Made by a program: the position numbers and the translations under genes
Source: Gammaproteobacteria bacterium
GTDB taxonomy: Bacteria; Gemmatimonadota; Gemmatimonadetes; Longimicrobiales; Gaopeijiaceae
Direction of reading: 5' to 3'
DNA length: 64,000 nucleotides
Assembly (NCBI GenBank): GCA_028819075.1
Contig: JAPPMM010000016.1
Location: forward strand, 62,001 to 126,000
Notes under the pieces: model-generated
Databases searched by the model: none
What the model was told of the DNA's origin: nothing
Seen by the model: the letters and a program-made list of their open reading frames with translations, nothing else
Part shown: in pieces, positions 33,117 through 42,739 of the stretch
Layout of the letters: the number at the start of each line of letters is the position of its first letter
Numbering within the stretch: the stretch's first letter is position 1

Positions 33117-34339
33117 AGTCCGCCGCCGACCTTCGCGACCGCATCCGCGCCCTCGCCCTCGCCCTGGGATTCGACCGGGTTCGCTTCACAGCCCCGCACG
33201 CCAGCGGGCACATGGAATTCTACCGGAACTGGATCGAGGAGGGAGCCCACGGCGAGATGGGCTACCTCGCCCGCGAGGACTCCATCGCGCGCAGGGGCGA
33301 CCTCCGCCTCACCATGGCCGACGTGCGCTCCGTCGTGCTCGTGACCCACAACTACTACCAGCCCGATCCCCCCGGGCTGGCAGAGGACGGGCGGCGCGCG
33401 GTGATCGCCCGCTACGCGCGCGGGGACGACTACCACGACGTCATGAAACGGCGCCTGGTGAAGCTGCTCGCGGGGATCGGGGAGGATGTCGGACGCCGTG
33501 TCTCCGGGCGTGCCTATGTGGATACGGGCCCGATCCTGGAGCGCGAACTGGCGATGCGCGCGGGACTGGGATGGCTGGCGAAGAACACAATGCTGATCGA
33601 CCCGGGACGCGGCTCGTATTTCTTCCTGGGAATCCTGCTCCTCGACCTCGAACTGCCGGAGGACGAGCCTTTCACCGAGGATCGCTGCGGCACCTGCCGG
33701 AGCTGTCTTGATGCCTGTCCCACCGGCGCCCTGCTGGGACGCGATGCGCAGGGGGCGCCGGTCATGGACGCCCGGCGCTGCATCTCCTACCTGACTATCG
33801 AACACCGGGGGCCGATTCCGCCCGAGCTGAGGGCTCGAATCGGCAACCGCATCTACGGCTGCGACATCTGCCAGGAAGTGTGTCCCTGGAACGTCAAGTT
33901 CCAAACGCCCGCCGCCGAGACGGCGTACCGGGCTCGGCCCGAGTTGGACGGTCCCCTGCTGGTGGAGCTGGCCGAGCGTCTGCTCGCCATGGACGACGCG
34001 GCGTTCTCGCGCGCCTTCCGCGGCTCACCGGTCAAGCGGGCCCGGCGTGACGGCCTGCTGCGCAACGTCTGCGTTGGGCTCGGAAACCTGGGTGGCGTGG
34101 ATGCGGTCGCCGTGCTGGAGCGGGCGCTTCAGGACGGAGCGCCGCTGGTGCGGGGCCACGCCGCGTGGGGGCTCGGGCAAATCCCGGAGTCGACCGGCGC
34201 CTCAGCCGCCCTGCGCGCGCGCATGAAAGTGGAGGACGACGCCTGGGTGCGCGAGGAAATCGCGCGGGCCCTGGAACAAGAGCTGCGGGCGGACCCTCAA
34301 CCCGGAGCGCCGTCAGCTCAGCCGTTGGTCTCCGTGTAG
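33113..34339 (+). CDS. queG: Epoxyqueuosine reductase QueG
   Basis: A 408-residue iron-sulfur and cobalamin enzyme that reduces epoxyqueuosine to queuosine at tRNA position 34. Two 4Fe-4S motifs are clear: CGTCRSCLDACPTGAL and YGCDICQEVCPWN. N-terminal hallmarks ARGDDYHDVMKRRL and AYVDTGPILERELA-RAGLGWLAKNT are present, and a HEAT-like tail (VLERALQD, VRGHAAWGLGQ) ends the protein. GTG at 33113 overlaps the MazG-like stop. With queE nearby the organism probably makes queuosine. Its last 22 bases overlap the convergent gene. Confidence 0.95.
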   Translation: MKSAADLRDRIRALALALGFDRVRFTAPHASGHMEFYRNWIEEGAHGEMGYLAREDSIARRGDLRLTMADVRSVVLVTHNYYQPDPPGLAEDGRRAVIARYARGDDYHDVMKRRLVKLLAGIGEDVGRRVSGRAYVDTGPILERELAMRAGLGWLAKNTMLIDPGRGSYFFLGILLLDLELPEDEPFTEDRCGTCRSCLDACPTGALLGRDAQGAPVMDARRCISYLTIEHRGPIPPELRARIGNRIYGCDICQEVCPWNVKFQTPAAETAYRARPELDGPLLVELAERLLAMDDAAFSRAFRGSPVKRARRDGLLRNVCVGLGNLGGVDAVAVLERALQDGAPLVRGHAAWGLGQIPESTGASAALRARMKVEDDAWVREEIARALEQELRADPQPGAPSAQPLVSV

Positions 34340-34833
34340 GCGGTGGCGAACTCCTCCACCTTGGCCGTGACCGCGGCTTCGAGAGCGGCCTGGGCATCGA
34401 CGATCGCGGCGACCCCCAGCCCGGTGGCGAACCAGGTGACGGCCTCCGACAGCGTGATCTGGTTGTCGCGCGTCATCTGGGTCGACTGGTGGACGCGCAC
34501 CGCCACCGACCAGGCCAGCGCCCCCGTCACCGCCACGCCATCGCCGGGCGTGCACTCCAGGATGATGCGCAGCTCGGGAAGGCCGGGGTTGCGAAGCATC
34601 TCGCCCTGGGTCAGCAGCTCCACCTCCGCGGCCGCAAGGGTCGCCTCGGCCTGGACCCGCACCGATTCGTCGGTGATCCCGGCGCCGGCGCAGGCGGCGC
34701 CCGTCTGCGCGCTCACGAAGACGCCGCCCAGATCCTCGAGGGTGTAGCGGTTCCACACCGTGTCCTGGGCGGCGCCTTCCACGGGGAGGCCGATCAGCCC
34801 GAGTATCATCGCCATCAACGCGTAACGCTTCAT
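34318..34833 (-). CDS. Exported protein of unknown function
   Basis: A 171-residue protein with a clear signal peptide (KRYALMAMILGLIGLPVEG, cleavage after AAQ). The mature part contains ESVRVQAEATLAAAEVELL and DGVAVTGALAWSVAVRV, with pairs of Cys that may bond (AACAG and LECTP). No domain is recognised. The start at 34833 opens on the signal peptide. It may be the last gene of the ankyrin series, but a hairpin stands between them. Confidence 0.65.
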   Translation of the reverse strand: MKRYALMAMILGLIGLPVEGAAQDTVWNRYTLEDLGGVFVSAQTGAACAGAGITDESVRVQAEATLAAAEVELLTQGEMLRNPGLPELRIILECTPGDGVAVTGALAWSVAVRVHQSTQMTRDNQITLSEAVTWFATGLGVAAIVDAQAALEAAVTAKVEEFATAYTETNG

Positions 34834-34889
34834 TCCGTGCTCCGTAGGCGGACGCTTGCCGACGTCCTCGGGTTCAGTTGGCCAAACCA

Positions 34890-34915
34890 AACCCCTCGCA
34901 CAAGTACGAGGGGTT
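34890..34915 (-). terminator. Hairpin terminator after the ankyrin gene
   Basis: A nine-pair stem AACCCCTCG / CGAGGGGTT with an eight-base loop lies 30 bases downstream of the ankyrin stop on the minus strand and is followed there by TGGTTTGG. The tail is only partly T-rich, so it could also reduce rather than end transcription into the next minus-strand gene. Confidence 0.55.
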
Positions 34916-34944
34916 CGGCACCGGGCGGGAAGGGATCCCGTGCT

Positions 34945-36714
34945 TCAACAGGATCTGCAGTTGTGGTTGTTCTTCGATCCCAGCTTCTCCAGCAGGGCGA
35001 CGGTCGGCGGATGCGGCTGAGCCCGCTGCTCCGGGCTGTTGGCCATATCGGCGACGGTATGCCCTCGCCGGCTGAGCAGGGTCACGTCGGCGCCCCGCTC
35101 CACCAGGAACAGGATGGTCTCGTTGTCGCCCCGCGCGGCCGCGTGGTGGATGGGCGCGAACCCGTCCTTGTCGCGGATGTTGGGATCGATGCCGACCTCG
35201 TCGACCAGGAAGCGCACCGCCGGCAGCCAGCCATCGGGCACGTGCCGGTGCGTCTGCGCTACGCGTGAGGTGCCGAAGCCGACGCCCGAGGCGGCGTGCA
35301 GCGGATGGACGCCGAGCCCCCCGTGCGGAACCGGCTCGAGTCCGGACGGATCCTCCTCCGGCTCGCCGGGGCGACGGAAGTTGAAGCGCCTGGGGCTGAT
35401 CAGGTTGTACGTCCAGATGTTGGGGTCGGCGCCGTTGTCGAGCAGCAGCCTCATGGCCTGCACGTCGGCGGCGTAGGCGGCCCGCCAGAACGGCGTCGCG
35501 CCCGCGAAGTCCACGCCCATGCGGCCCGCGTTGTAGGCGGCGTACCAGATGTGGGTGTCGGTGCGCGCGTTAGGGTCGGCTCCGGCGTCGAGCAGCAGCT
35601 CCATGAGCTCGAGGTAGTCGGTTTCCTGCTGGCGGAAGGCCTGCGGCTGCGGATACCAGGTGCGCAGCGACCACTCGATGTTCAGCGCGGCGAACAGGGG
35701 CCCCGCGCCGTCGTCGCTCAGGAGGTTCGGGTCGGCCCCGGCCTCCAGCAGCGTCCTCGCGAGGTCGTAGTTTCCGTTGATGGTCGCGAGCAGCAGGGGC
35801 GACGACTGATCCGCGCTCGGAAGGTTGATGTCGGCACCGCCGTTCACCAGCACCTGCATGGCCTCGGCGTGCCCGTTGCGGACCGCGTAGTGCAGCGGGG
35901 AGAATCCTCCCTGAATGCCGATCTGCTCTATGGACGAGAGTACCTTGGGACCGTCCGGCGGAATCTCCGGTTCGTTCCCCTGACCGGCTCCCGGAAAACC
36001 ACCGCGCCCCTGGCCGGGCTGCTGGGCACCGGGCTCTTCCTCGGGCTCCGGATCCTTTTCCGCTTCGCGGATGCGCTGCCGGCGGGTCCGCTCTTCCCGG
36101 TCCGCGGCCTCGATCTCCGCGAAGTCGCGGGTGTCGCTGACCAGGTCGGGGTCGGCGCCGGCGTCGAGAAGCGCCTGTAGCGCCGCCGCGGAATTGCGCG
36201 CTGCGGCGAACATCGCGGGCGTGCGGCTGGAGTAGCCGTCGCGGACGTTCACGTCGGCACCGTGTCCGACCAGCGCATTCACCACCTCAAGGACGTCGGC
36301 CTCGGCGGCGAAATGCAGGGACGCTGCACCGGTTCCGGTCAGAAGGTCCGGATTGGCGCCGGCGTCGAGCAGCGCCGCAACCACCCCGGCGTTCCCGGCC
36401 CGGCTCGCCAGATGGAGGGGCGTGTAGCCCCCCACGCGGGTGGCCGGCTGCAGCGTGGCTCCCGCGAAGATGAGCGTCTCGACGATATCGAGCTGGTCGT
36501 TCAGCGCCGACCAGTGCAGCGCGGTCATGCCGTCGGGCTGCGCCGCGCTCGGATCCGCTCCCTGCCGGAGCAGATTGCGAATCTCCTCCGCCTCGCCCCG
36601 CTGCGCCGCGTCGGCGACCGGAGACTCGTCGGGTGTGGCCGCGACCAGCACCAGGGCGCTCACCGCCAGCGTGCGCTTCAACCAGGGTGCGAAAGTTCGC
36701 TTTCCTGTCACCAT
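34945..36714 (-). CDS. Exported ankyrin-repeat protein
   Basis: A 589-residue protein. A signal peptide or anchor (LKRTLAVSALVLVAATP) is followed by at least nine ankyrin repeats with typical GxTPLHxAxxxG and LLxxGADPN turns. A Glu/Pro/Gly-rich insert lies near 205-250 (after TRRQRIREAEKDPEPEEE), and two widely spaced repeats follow. Ankyrin arrays bind proteins; here the partner is probably the linked DUF1552/DUF1592 proteins or a periplasmic ligand. The ATG at 36714 follows GAGGAG by seven bases. It starts 22 bases after the DUF1552 stop. The C-terminus carries several Cys (NNHNCRSC). Confidence 0.88.
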   Translation of the reverse strand: MVTGKRTFAPWLKRTLAVSALVLVAATPDESPVADAAQRGEAEEIRNLLRQGADPSAAQPDGMTALHWSALNDQLDIVETLIFAGATLQPATRVGGYTPLHLASRAGNAGVVAALLDAGANPDLLTGTGAASLHFAAEADVLEVVNALVGHGADVNVRDGYSSRTPAMFAAARNSAAALQALLDAGADPDLVSDTRDFAEIEAADREERTRRQRIREAEKDPEPEEEPGAQQPGQGRGGFPGAGQGNEPEIPPDGPKVLSSIEQIGIQGGFSPLHYAVRNGHAEAMQVLVNGGADINLPSADQSSPLLLATINGNYDLARTLLEAGADPNLLSDDGAGPLFAALNIEWSLRTWYPQPQAFRQQETDYLELMELLLDAGADPNARTDTHIWYAAYNAGRMGVDFAGATPFWRAAYAADVQAMRLLLDNGADPNIWTYNLISPRRFNFRRPGEPEEDPSGLEPVPHGGLGVHPLHAASGVGFGTSRVAQTHRHVPDGWLPAVRFLVDEVGIDPNIRDKDGFAPIHHAAARGDNETILFLVERGADVTLLSRRGHTVADMANSPEQRAQPHPPTVALLEKLGSKNNHNCRSC

Positions 36715-36736
36715 TGTCCCACTCCTCGCAGCGTGC

Positions 36737-38125
36737 CTACACGGCAAAGGTGCCGGTGCTGTTGCCGAACGACTCGAGCTCGTTCAGGCCGAGCCGATGC
36801 AGCAGATCGAGCATGACGTTCGCCATCGGGGTGCCCGGAGGCGCGACCACGTGCCGTTCGCCCTCCAGCAGTCCGTTCATGCCGCCGACCATGAAGAGCG
36901 GGCAGCGGGCATGGTTGTGGATGTTGGGGTCGGCCATGGCCGATCCGTACATGATCATCGTCTTGTCGAGCAGGGTCGCGTCCCCGTCGTTGGTCGCCTG
37001 CAGCTTCTCCAGGAAGTACGGAAGCATGCCGACGTGATAGGTGTTGATCAGGGCGAAGTCGAGAATCCGCTCCTCGCGTCCGCCGTGGTGGCTGCCCGCG
37101 TGGAAGGGCGTCGAGGAACCGCTCTCCGGATAGATCCTCGGCGAAGCGTCCCGGCCCAGCTTGAACGAGAAGACCCGCGTGGTGTCGGAGGCGAAGGCCA
37201 GTAGCTGCAGGTCGAACATCACTTCCATGTGCTCGCGGAAATCATCCGGCACGCCCACGGGGGCCTCGGGGATCTCCCGCTCCTCTCCGCTCGTGTTCTG
37301 CATCTCGATGCGGGTGATCCGCTGTTCCAGGTCGCGGATGTTGTCGATGTAGCGGGAGACGCGCTGCTGGTCGGCGGGTCCCAGCTCCCGCTTCAGGCTG
37401 GTGATCTCGTCCAGCATCCAGTCGAGGATGCTGCGGTCGGTGCGCAGGCGCTGGGCCCTCTGCTCCGGAGTTCCGCCGGCTCCGAACAGCTGCTGGAAGA
37501 CGGCGCGCGGATCGCGGATCATCGGCAGCGGCTCGCTGGGCGACGCCCAGCTGACGGTATCGGTGTAGGCGCAGGCGTAGCCGTACGCACAGCCGCCCGC
37601 CTGGTCCACGTTCTCGATCGTGAGCTGGATCGACGGAATCGGGGTCTCCTGGCCGTAGCGCTGGACGAAGAGCTGGTCCATGGAGGTCCCGATATGCAGG
37701 TCCGAGCCCTGGGTCTGCTTCGGGTGCGCCTGGGTGAGGAACACCGCCGTGGTGCGGAAGTGGTCGCCGCCGATCTCCTCGGGCGAGAACGCATCCGCCA
37801 TGCGCGAGTCGGTGTTGGTGACGATCGTGAGATACTTCCGGAAGGGCTCAAGCGACCGCAGGCTGGTGGGGGAAAGGTCGAAGTCCTTACCCTCGGCGGC
37901 GGGGGCCCAGAGGTTCTGGGAAGCACCCCACTCGTTGCACCCGGCCGCGCCGTGCACCTGTTCGATGAAGACGAGCCGGGTGTCGTTGGCGGCCCGTCCC
38001 GCGGCGGTCGCCGACCACAATCTTCCCGCGGGAACCATGGCGTCGAGCAGCGGCAGCCCAATGACGCCGCTCATGCTCCGCAACATCGTGCGCCTGGAGA
38101 TGCTCTTTCCGGTGATGAAATTCAT
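36737..38125 (-). CDS. Tat-exported DUF1552 protein
   Basis: A 462-residue protein of family DUF1552, found beside DUF1592 proteins in Planctomycetes, Acidobacteria and Gemmatimonadota. The N-terminus SISRRTMLRSMSGVIGLPLL is a twin-arginine-type signal. Family features include SSTPFHAGSHHGGRE, TDTVSWASPSEPLP, and a C-terminal MADPNIHNHARCPLFMVGG segment. The fold resembles sulfatase-like or DUF1501 proteins, but activity is unproven. It lies 67 bases behind the DUF1592 gene and ahead of the ankyrin gene, forming one operon. Confidence 0.88.
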   Translation of the reverse strand: MNFITGKSISRRTMLRSMSGVIGLPLLDAMVPAGRLWSATAAGRAANDTRLVFIEQVHGAAGCNEWGASQNLWAPAAEGKDFDLSPTSLRSLEPFRKYLTIVTNTDSRMADAFSPEEIGGDHFRTTAVFLTQAHPKQTQGSDLHIGTSMDQLFVQRYGQETPIPSIQLTIENVDQAGGCAYGYACAYTDTVSWASPSEPLPMIRDPRAVFQQLFGAGGTPEQRAQRLRTDRSILDWMLDEITSLKRELGPADQQRVSRYIDNIRDLEQRITRIEMQNTSGEEREIPEAPVGVPDDFREHMEVMFDLQLLAFASDTTRVFSFKLGRDASPRIYPESGSSTPFHAGSHHGGREERILDFALINTYHVGMLPYFLEKLQATNDGDATLLDKTMIMYGSAMADPNIHNHARCPLFMVGGMNGLLEGERHVVAPPGTPMANVMLDLLHRLGLNELESFGNSTGTFAV

Positions 38126-38192
38126 CGTTCAGACTCCGTTCGAAGTACAACTCTGCAAGGGCACCGGCTCATGCGGTGCTCGCGTAATCAAT

Positions 38193-40646
38193 TCAGTTTC
38201 CGGCCGGGGTGGCAACGGCCTCCGGCGCCACCAGCGACGAGCGGAAGGCCGGGCTCTCCACGACGCCCAGGACGAACGAGGAGAACCTGAAGTCGTTGTC
38301 CGCCGCCGCCGCCACGATCTTGCGCACGGTCGGCATGTCGTAGTACTCGACGCGCCGGCCGAGGCCGTACGCCATCAGGTTTTCGGTGAAGATGCGGTAG
38401 AAGACCTCCGGGCGCTTCAGGAGCGCGTTGCGAAGGTCGGCCGGTCCCGTAAGCAGCGTGCCGTCGTACAGCTCTCCGGCCGGATCCACGGGATTCCCCT
38501 CGTCACGGATCCGCCACGCACCGGTAACGTCGAAGTTCTCGAGCGCCAGGCCCACCGGGTCGATCAACTGGTGGCAGGACATGCAAACCGGGTTCGCGCG
38601 GTGGATCTCCATGCGCTCGCGCACGGTGAGGAAGCGGCCGTCGTCCGCGCCCTCGGTTTCCTCGAAGGCGGGCACGTCCGGTGGCGGCGGTGGCGGCGGG
38701 GTTCCCAGCAGGACCTCCAGCACCCACTTGCCGCGCAGCACCGGTGAGGTGCGGTCGGCGTGCGAGGTCATGGTCAGCACGCTGCCGTGGCCGAGGATGC
38801 CGCGCCGGTTCTCGTCGGGGTACTGGACCCTGCGGAACTCCGGCCCCGTCACGCCGGGGATGCCGTAGTGACGCGCCAGCCGCTCGTTGACGAAGGTGTA
38901 GTCGGCAGTCAGCAGCTCGCGCACGGGCCGATCCTCGATGGCCATGTTGGCGAACAGCAACTCGGTCTCGCGGTGCATCGCGTCCGCGAGGGTTCCGTCG
39001 AAATACGGATACGAGAGCGCGTCCGGGTCGATCTTCTCGAGATCCTGAAGCCTGAGCCACTGGGCGCCGAAGCGCCGGGCGAGCCCTTCCGCGGCGCGCG
39101 CGTCGCCCAGCATGCGCCGCGCCTGCCGCATCAACCCGTCCTCGTCGGAGAGTTCGCCCCGGGAAGCAGCGTCGATGAGCTGCTGGTCCGGCGGGGCCCC
39201 CCACAGGAAGAACGAGAGACGCGAGGCCAGGTCGGCGTCGGTGATCGTGTAGGGGGTGCCCACGGTGGCGCCCGGGGCGCGCTCCATGCGGAAGAGGAAG
39301 TGCGGGCTGGCGAGGATCGCCTGCAGCGCAAGCTGCACGCCGCCCTCGAATCCGCGCTCATCCGCGCCCTGGTCATAGAAGGCCATCAGCCCTTCCACGT
39401 CGAAGTCGTCGACCGGCCGCCGATAGGCCTTGGTGGCCAGTCGGGAAACGATGTCACGCGCGCAGGGGCGGGCTTCCTCGGGCGAGGTCGGGCGGCAGGA
39501 GAAGATGAGCTGCCGCGTGGGCGTGTCGGACACGCCGGTGACCTCGTATGGGCCAAGGACCGAGAGCCGCTGCAGGTGCGGCATGGTGGTCACGCCGTAG
39601 CCGATGCCGATCTGGCCGTCTGCCAGGGTGTGGTCGATGGGCCGGATCAGGTCGTCCAGTTCGCCCTCGAAGCGCTTCAGGAAGGCGGCGGTCACGCGGC
39701 GCGGGCCAGCGCGCACGTAGATGGAATCGGTGAGGACGTTCAGTCCGGTCGGCTCGGACTCCGACATCCAGCGGTCGATGGTCACCAGCGCCACCCGCTG
39801 GCCGTCGATCGACACCTCCATCTGCTCGTTGCCGAAGGTGCGCCCGAAGACCTCGCCCTCGACGGCGGGATACGGCTGGATGTGGAAGACGTACTTGCCA
39901 TCGGCCGGGAAGTTGTGAATCACCGATACGCCGCCCCGGGTGCCGAAGGGCGCACCCTCCACGCGATCCGTCTGGGACGTGGTGCGCGGCAGCCGGTAGC
40001 GAATCGAGTTGGGTTCCGCGTCGGGATCGCCCACCGCCACCCGGCTGATGTAGTTGGCGGCCCTGAGGTAGCCCTCCATCAGGGTGGCGGACGGGGCCTG
40101 CACGTCGGCGATGTTGTCGAAGTTGGCGCTCCGGGTATCGAGGGGAAGGAACTCCCCGACGTCGACCTGGAGTCCGAGCAGGTCCTCGACGGCGCTGGCG
40201 AACTCGGCGCGGTTGAGTCGCTGGAAGGTGCGGAATCCGGGATTCGGGTTCTGCTCCCAGGCCGCGTCCACCCGGGTTTCGAGTTCCTCGGCCAGCGCCT
40301 GGAGAGTGTCTCCGGCGGGCCGCGGAAACCCCTGCGGCGGCATCATTCCGGCGCGCAGCTTCCGGATCATCCGCTCCGCGATTTCCGCCATTTCCGGAGC
40401 CGACTCCACCTCGAACGCCTGGAAGGAGATGTTGCCGGTCATGAGGGCGTCGTTGTGGCACACCTGGCAGTACATGCGGATGACGCCGGTGAGCGAGGCG
40501 GCGTGCTCGGGATTGCCGGCGGCCGTGGTCGCCGAAGCCGCAACGGACGCCGCCTCGATGGGTGCGGCCGGCACGGGCTCGACGGGTCGGTCCGCAAGCA
40601 CGAAAAGCAGTCCGAGCGTGGTGAGCGCGGCGGGAAAAGGATTCAT
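38193..40646 (-). CDS. DUF1592-type multidomain protein with heme-like CxxCH motifs
   Basis: An 817-residue exported protein with the series DUF1587, DUF1595, DUF1592, DUF1588 and DUF1585, judged from FQRLNRAEFASAVEDLLGL, the YRRPVDDFDVEGLM-like middle, FLFRMERAPG, ASRLSFFLWGAPPD, NRRGILGHGSVLTMTSHADR and LIDPVGLALENFD. Two CxxCH sites, Cys60-x-x-Cys63-His64 and VCMSCHQ, suggest cytochrome c-like heme binding in the periplasm. The ATG at 40646 opens on a signal-anchor (FPAALTTLGLLFVLA). It begins the four-gene minus-strand series. Biochemical function of this family is unknown. Confidence 0.88.
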   Translation of the reverse strand: MNPFPAALTTLGLLFVLADRPVEPVPAAPIEAASVAASATTAAGNPEHAASLTGVIRMYCQVCHNDALMTGNISFQAFEVESAPEMAEIAERMIRKLRAGMMPPQGFPRPAGDTLQALAEELETRVDAAWEQNPNPGFRTFQRLNRAEFASAVEDLLGLQVDVGEFLPLDTRSANFDNIADVQAPSATLMEGYLRAANYISRVAVGDPDAEPNSIRYRLPRTTSQTDRVEGAPFGTRGGVSVIHNFPADGKYVFHIQPYPAVEGEVFGRTFGNEQMEVSIDGQRVALVTIDRWMSESEPTGLNVLTDSIYVRAGPRRVTAAFLKRFEGELDDLIRPIDHTLADGQIGIGYGVTTMPHLQRLSVLGPYEVTGVSDTPTRQLIFSCRPTSPEEARPCARDIVSRLATKAYRRPVDDFDVEGLMAFYDQGADERGFEGGVQLALQAILASPHFLFRMERAPGATVGTPYTITDADLASRLSFFLWGAPPDQQLIDAASRGELSDEDGLMRQARRMLGDARAAEGLARRFGAQWLRLQDLEKIDPDALSYPYFDGTLADAMHRETELLFANMAIEDRPVRELLTADYTFVNERLARHYGIPGVTGPEFRRVQYPDENRRGILGHGSVLTMTSHADRTSPVLRGKWVLEVLLGTPPPPPPPDVPAFEETEGADDGRFLTVRERMEIHRANPVCMSCHQLIDPVGLALENFDVTGAWRIRDEGNPVDPAGELYDGTLLTGPADLRNALLKRPEVFYRIFTENLMAYGLGRRVEYYDMPTVRKIVAAAADNDFRFSSFVLGVVESPAFRSSLVAPEAVATPAGN

Positions 40647-40862
40647 GCTGGCCTCACGCTGCTGTATACCGGAGGAGCGGCGGTGCGGGGGCCCCACAAG
40701 CCATTTGTTCGCCCCGGCTTTTGCCTCAAGCTCAAAGAATCATAAGAATAGCTTTCGCTTCTCGGACACGCTAGGGGCGATGAGCGCTGAACCCCCAGGG
40801 TTCATGGGCTCGGAAACCGGGCTCGAGACCCGGATCGTTCCCGCAACCACTTCAGGGACCCG

Positions 40863-41423
40863 ATGACACTGTATCCCGCGATCGTGCAGATGCTCGGCGG
40901 AGCTTCCGTCGCCGGGGCGGCAGCCTCCCTGGCACTCCTGGCGGGGCTCATCATGCCGGGAGGCCGCGCCTGGCTGCGCACGTCCCTCGCGGGCTACGAA
41001 CGTCATGTCGTCGGCTGGGCCTGGGGCATCGCCTCCATCGCGACCGCCGGCAGCCTCTACTTCTCCGAAATCGTCGGCTTCGTGCCGTGCCCGTTCTGCT
41101 GGTATCAGAGGTTTGCCATGTACCCGCTGGTGGTGGTGCTCGGGGTGGGGCTGCTGCGGCCCTCCGCGAGGATCTGGCGGTTCGCCATTCCACTCCCCGT
41201 AGCCGGTCTGGCCATCGCCGCCTACCACGTCGCGGTCCAGTTCCAACCCACGCTCGATCTGGTCCCCTGCGAGGGCGGGGTTCCCTGCTCCGGGCGCTAC
41301 GTAGCCGTCTTCGGGTTCATCTCCATTCCCGCCATGGCGGGCGCGGCCTTCCTGATGATCACCGCGCTCCTGCTGCTGCTTTGGGGGCTGGAGAGGGATT
41401 CCGGCCCGGACGAGGAGGTCTAA
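40863..41423 (+). CDS. DsbB/BdbC-like disulfide bond formation protein
   Basis: A 186-residue membrane protein with four to five helices. The quinone-side redox pair is CPFCWYQR and the periplasmic pair is in VPCEGGVPCSG. This is the layout of DsbB/BdbC, which reoxidises a periplasmic thiol oxidase and passes electrons to quinone. No dsbA lies next to it. The stop abuts the stop of the convergent epimerase gene with no gap. An extra first helix precedes the core. Confidence 0.88.
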   Translation: MTLYPAIVQMLGGASVAGAAASLALLAGLIMPGGRAWLRTSLAGYERHVVGWAWGIASIATAGSLYFSEIVGFVPCPFCWYQRFAMYPLVVVLGVGLLRPSARIWRFAIPLPVAGLAIAAYHVAVQFQPTLDLVPCEGGVPCSGRYVAVFGFISIPAMAGAAFLMITALLLLLWGLERDSGPDEEV

Positions 41424-42578
41424 CTACTCCTCGCGCCCGCTCCGGTGCCACGCCGCCAGCACCTCCGCTTCCTGCTCCGGGGTGGCGCCGGCTCGCAGGT
41501 TGGCCTGGCGCTCGGGCGGACGGGAGAAGTGGTACTCGAGCGTATCGCGGGCCGTCTCGGCGAGGGGACGGAAGGTGAGCCCGGCCTCCACCTCCGGCGT
41601 CAGGTCGAAGCGCGCGAAGCCCTCGAATCCGGGGACCGGCGGCCGCCACACGGGCATCTCGCGGTAAGGGCGCATTCCCCTCTCGATGAGGAAGTCGGTG
41701 TCGACCCAGGTGAACGTCGTCTCCGCGGTGGTCACGGCCCGAATGCCGTACAGCAACTCCGTCATGGGCCGCGGCGTGGCCGGCCCGATGCCGTTGTACT
41801 CACCCGTGTGGCCGGTCTCGGCCATGCGGATCATCCACTCGGTGAGGTCGCGCACGTCGATGATCTGGACGGTGTCGGAGCCGTCGCCCGGGGCCAACAC
41901 TTCGCCGCCCCGATGGATTCGCACCGGCCAGTAGGTGAAGCGGTCGGTCTCGTCCTGCGGGCCGATGATGAGACCCGGGCGCACGATGTTGGCGCGGTCG
42001 ACGAAGATTCGCTGCGCCTCCCGCTCCGAGAGCGCCTTGGCGAGGCCGTAGGGAAGATTCTCCGAGCCCGGTTCGATGCCCGCGGTCTCGTAGGTGAAGG
42101 TCGGAGCATGGGACGTCATCGGCACGCTGCTCAGATCCGAGTACGCCGAACGCGACGACACGTAGAAATACCGGTCCACCGAGTCGCGCAGGAACTCGGC
42201 GGAAAGGCGCACCCAGTCGGGATTGGAGCGCGAGTTGTCGATGACCACGTCCCATGTGTGGCCGCGGAGCGCGTCCAGTTGGCCGTTGCGGTCCCCGATC
42301 AGCGTCTCCACGTCGGGGAACATCCCCGGGTTGGAGCGCCCGCGGTTGAAGAGCGTGACCGAGTGGCCGCGGGACAGGGCGTAGCGCACCTGGAAGGGCC
42401 CGATAAAGCCGGTGCCCCCGAGGATGAGGATGCGCAGCGCCCGAGGCGCTTCCTGTGGCGCGGCGGGCGCGCGAGCCGGACCGGGATGCGTCAGCCGGGC
42501 AGCGGGTACGCCACCCAGTCCCAGCGCGGCTCCCGCCGCCGCGGACATCTTCAGGAACTCTCGTCGATCGGCAGGCAT
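41424..42578 (-). CDS. Tat-exported NAD-dependent epimerase/dehydratase-like protein
   Basis: A 384-residue extended SDR protein. The dinucleotide loop LILGGTGFIGPFQVR and VSSRSAYSD plus YGLAKALSE supply the catalytic Ser/Tyr-xxx-Lys-like residues. Unusually it starts with a twin-arginine signal, DRREFLKMSAAAGAALG, so it should be folded with its cofactor and exported. GGAGGAG just upstream sets the ATG at 42578. Sugar or isoflavone-like substrates are possible. The neighbouring genes give no clue. Confidence 0.82.
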   Translation of the reverse strand: MPADRREFLKMSAAAGAALGLGGVPAARLTHPGPARAPAAPQEAPRALRILILGGTGFIGPFQVRYALSRGHSVTLFNRGRSNPGMFPDVETLIGDRNGQLDALRGHTWDVVIDNSRSNPDWVRLSAEFLRDSVDRYFYVSSRSAYSDLSSVPMTSHAPTFTYETAGIEPGSENLPYGLAKALSEREAQRIFVDRANIVRPGLIIGPQDETDRFTYWPVRIHRGGEVLAPGDGSDTVQIIDVRDLTEWMIRMAETGHTGEYNGIGPATPRPMTELLYGIRAVTTAETTFTWVDTDFLIERGMRPYREMPVWRPPVPGFEGFARFDLTPEVEAGLTFRPLAETARDTLEYHFSRPPERQANLRAGATPEQEAEVLAAWHRSGREE

Positions 42579-42739
42579 GACTTGCTCCTCCATGCGGGAT
42601 GGGCTCCACGGCGACGCCCCGCCGGGAACTGGCCGCTTGCACGTGGCGGCCTAACTTTGGTCCAGCCCCCGTACCCTAACCACCGCTTGTCACGCAAGCG
42701 AGCACAGGCGCGCGCGATGTCCCTCCCGAATCAGGCTTC

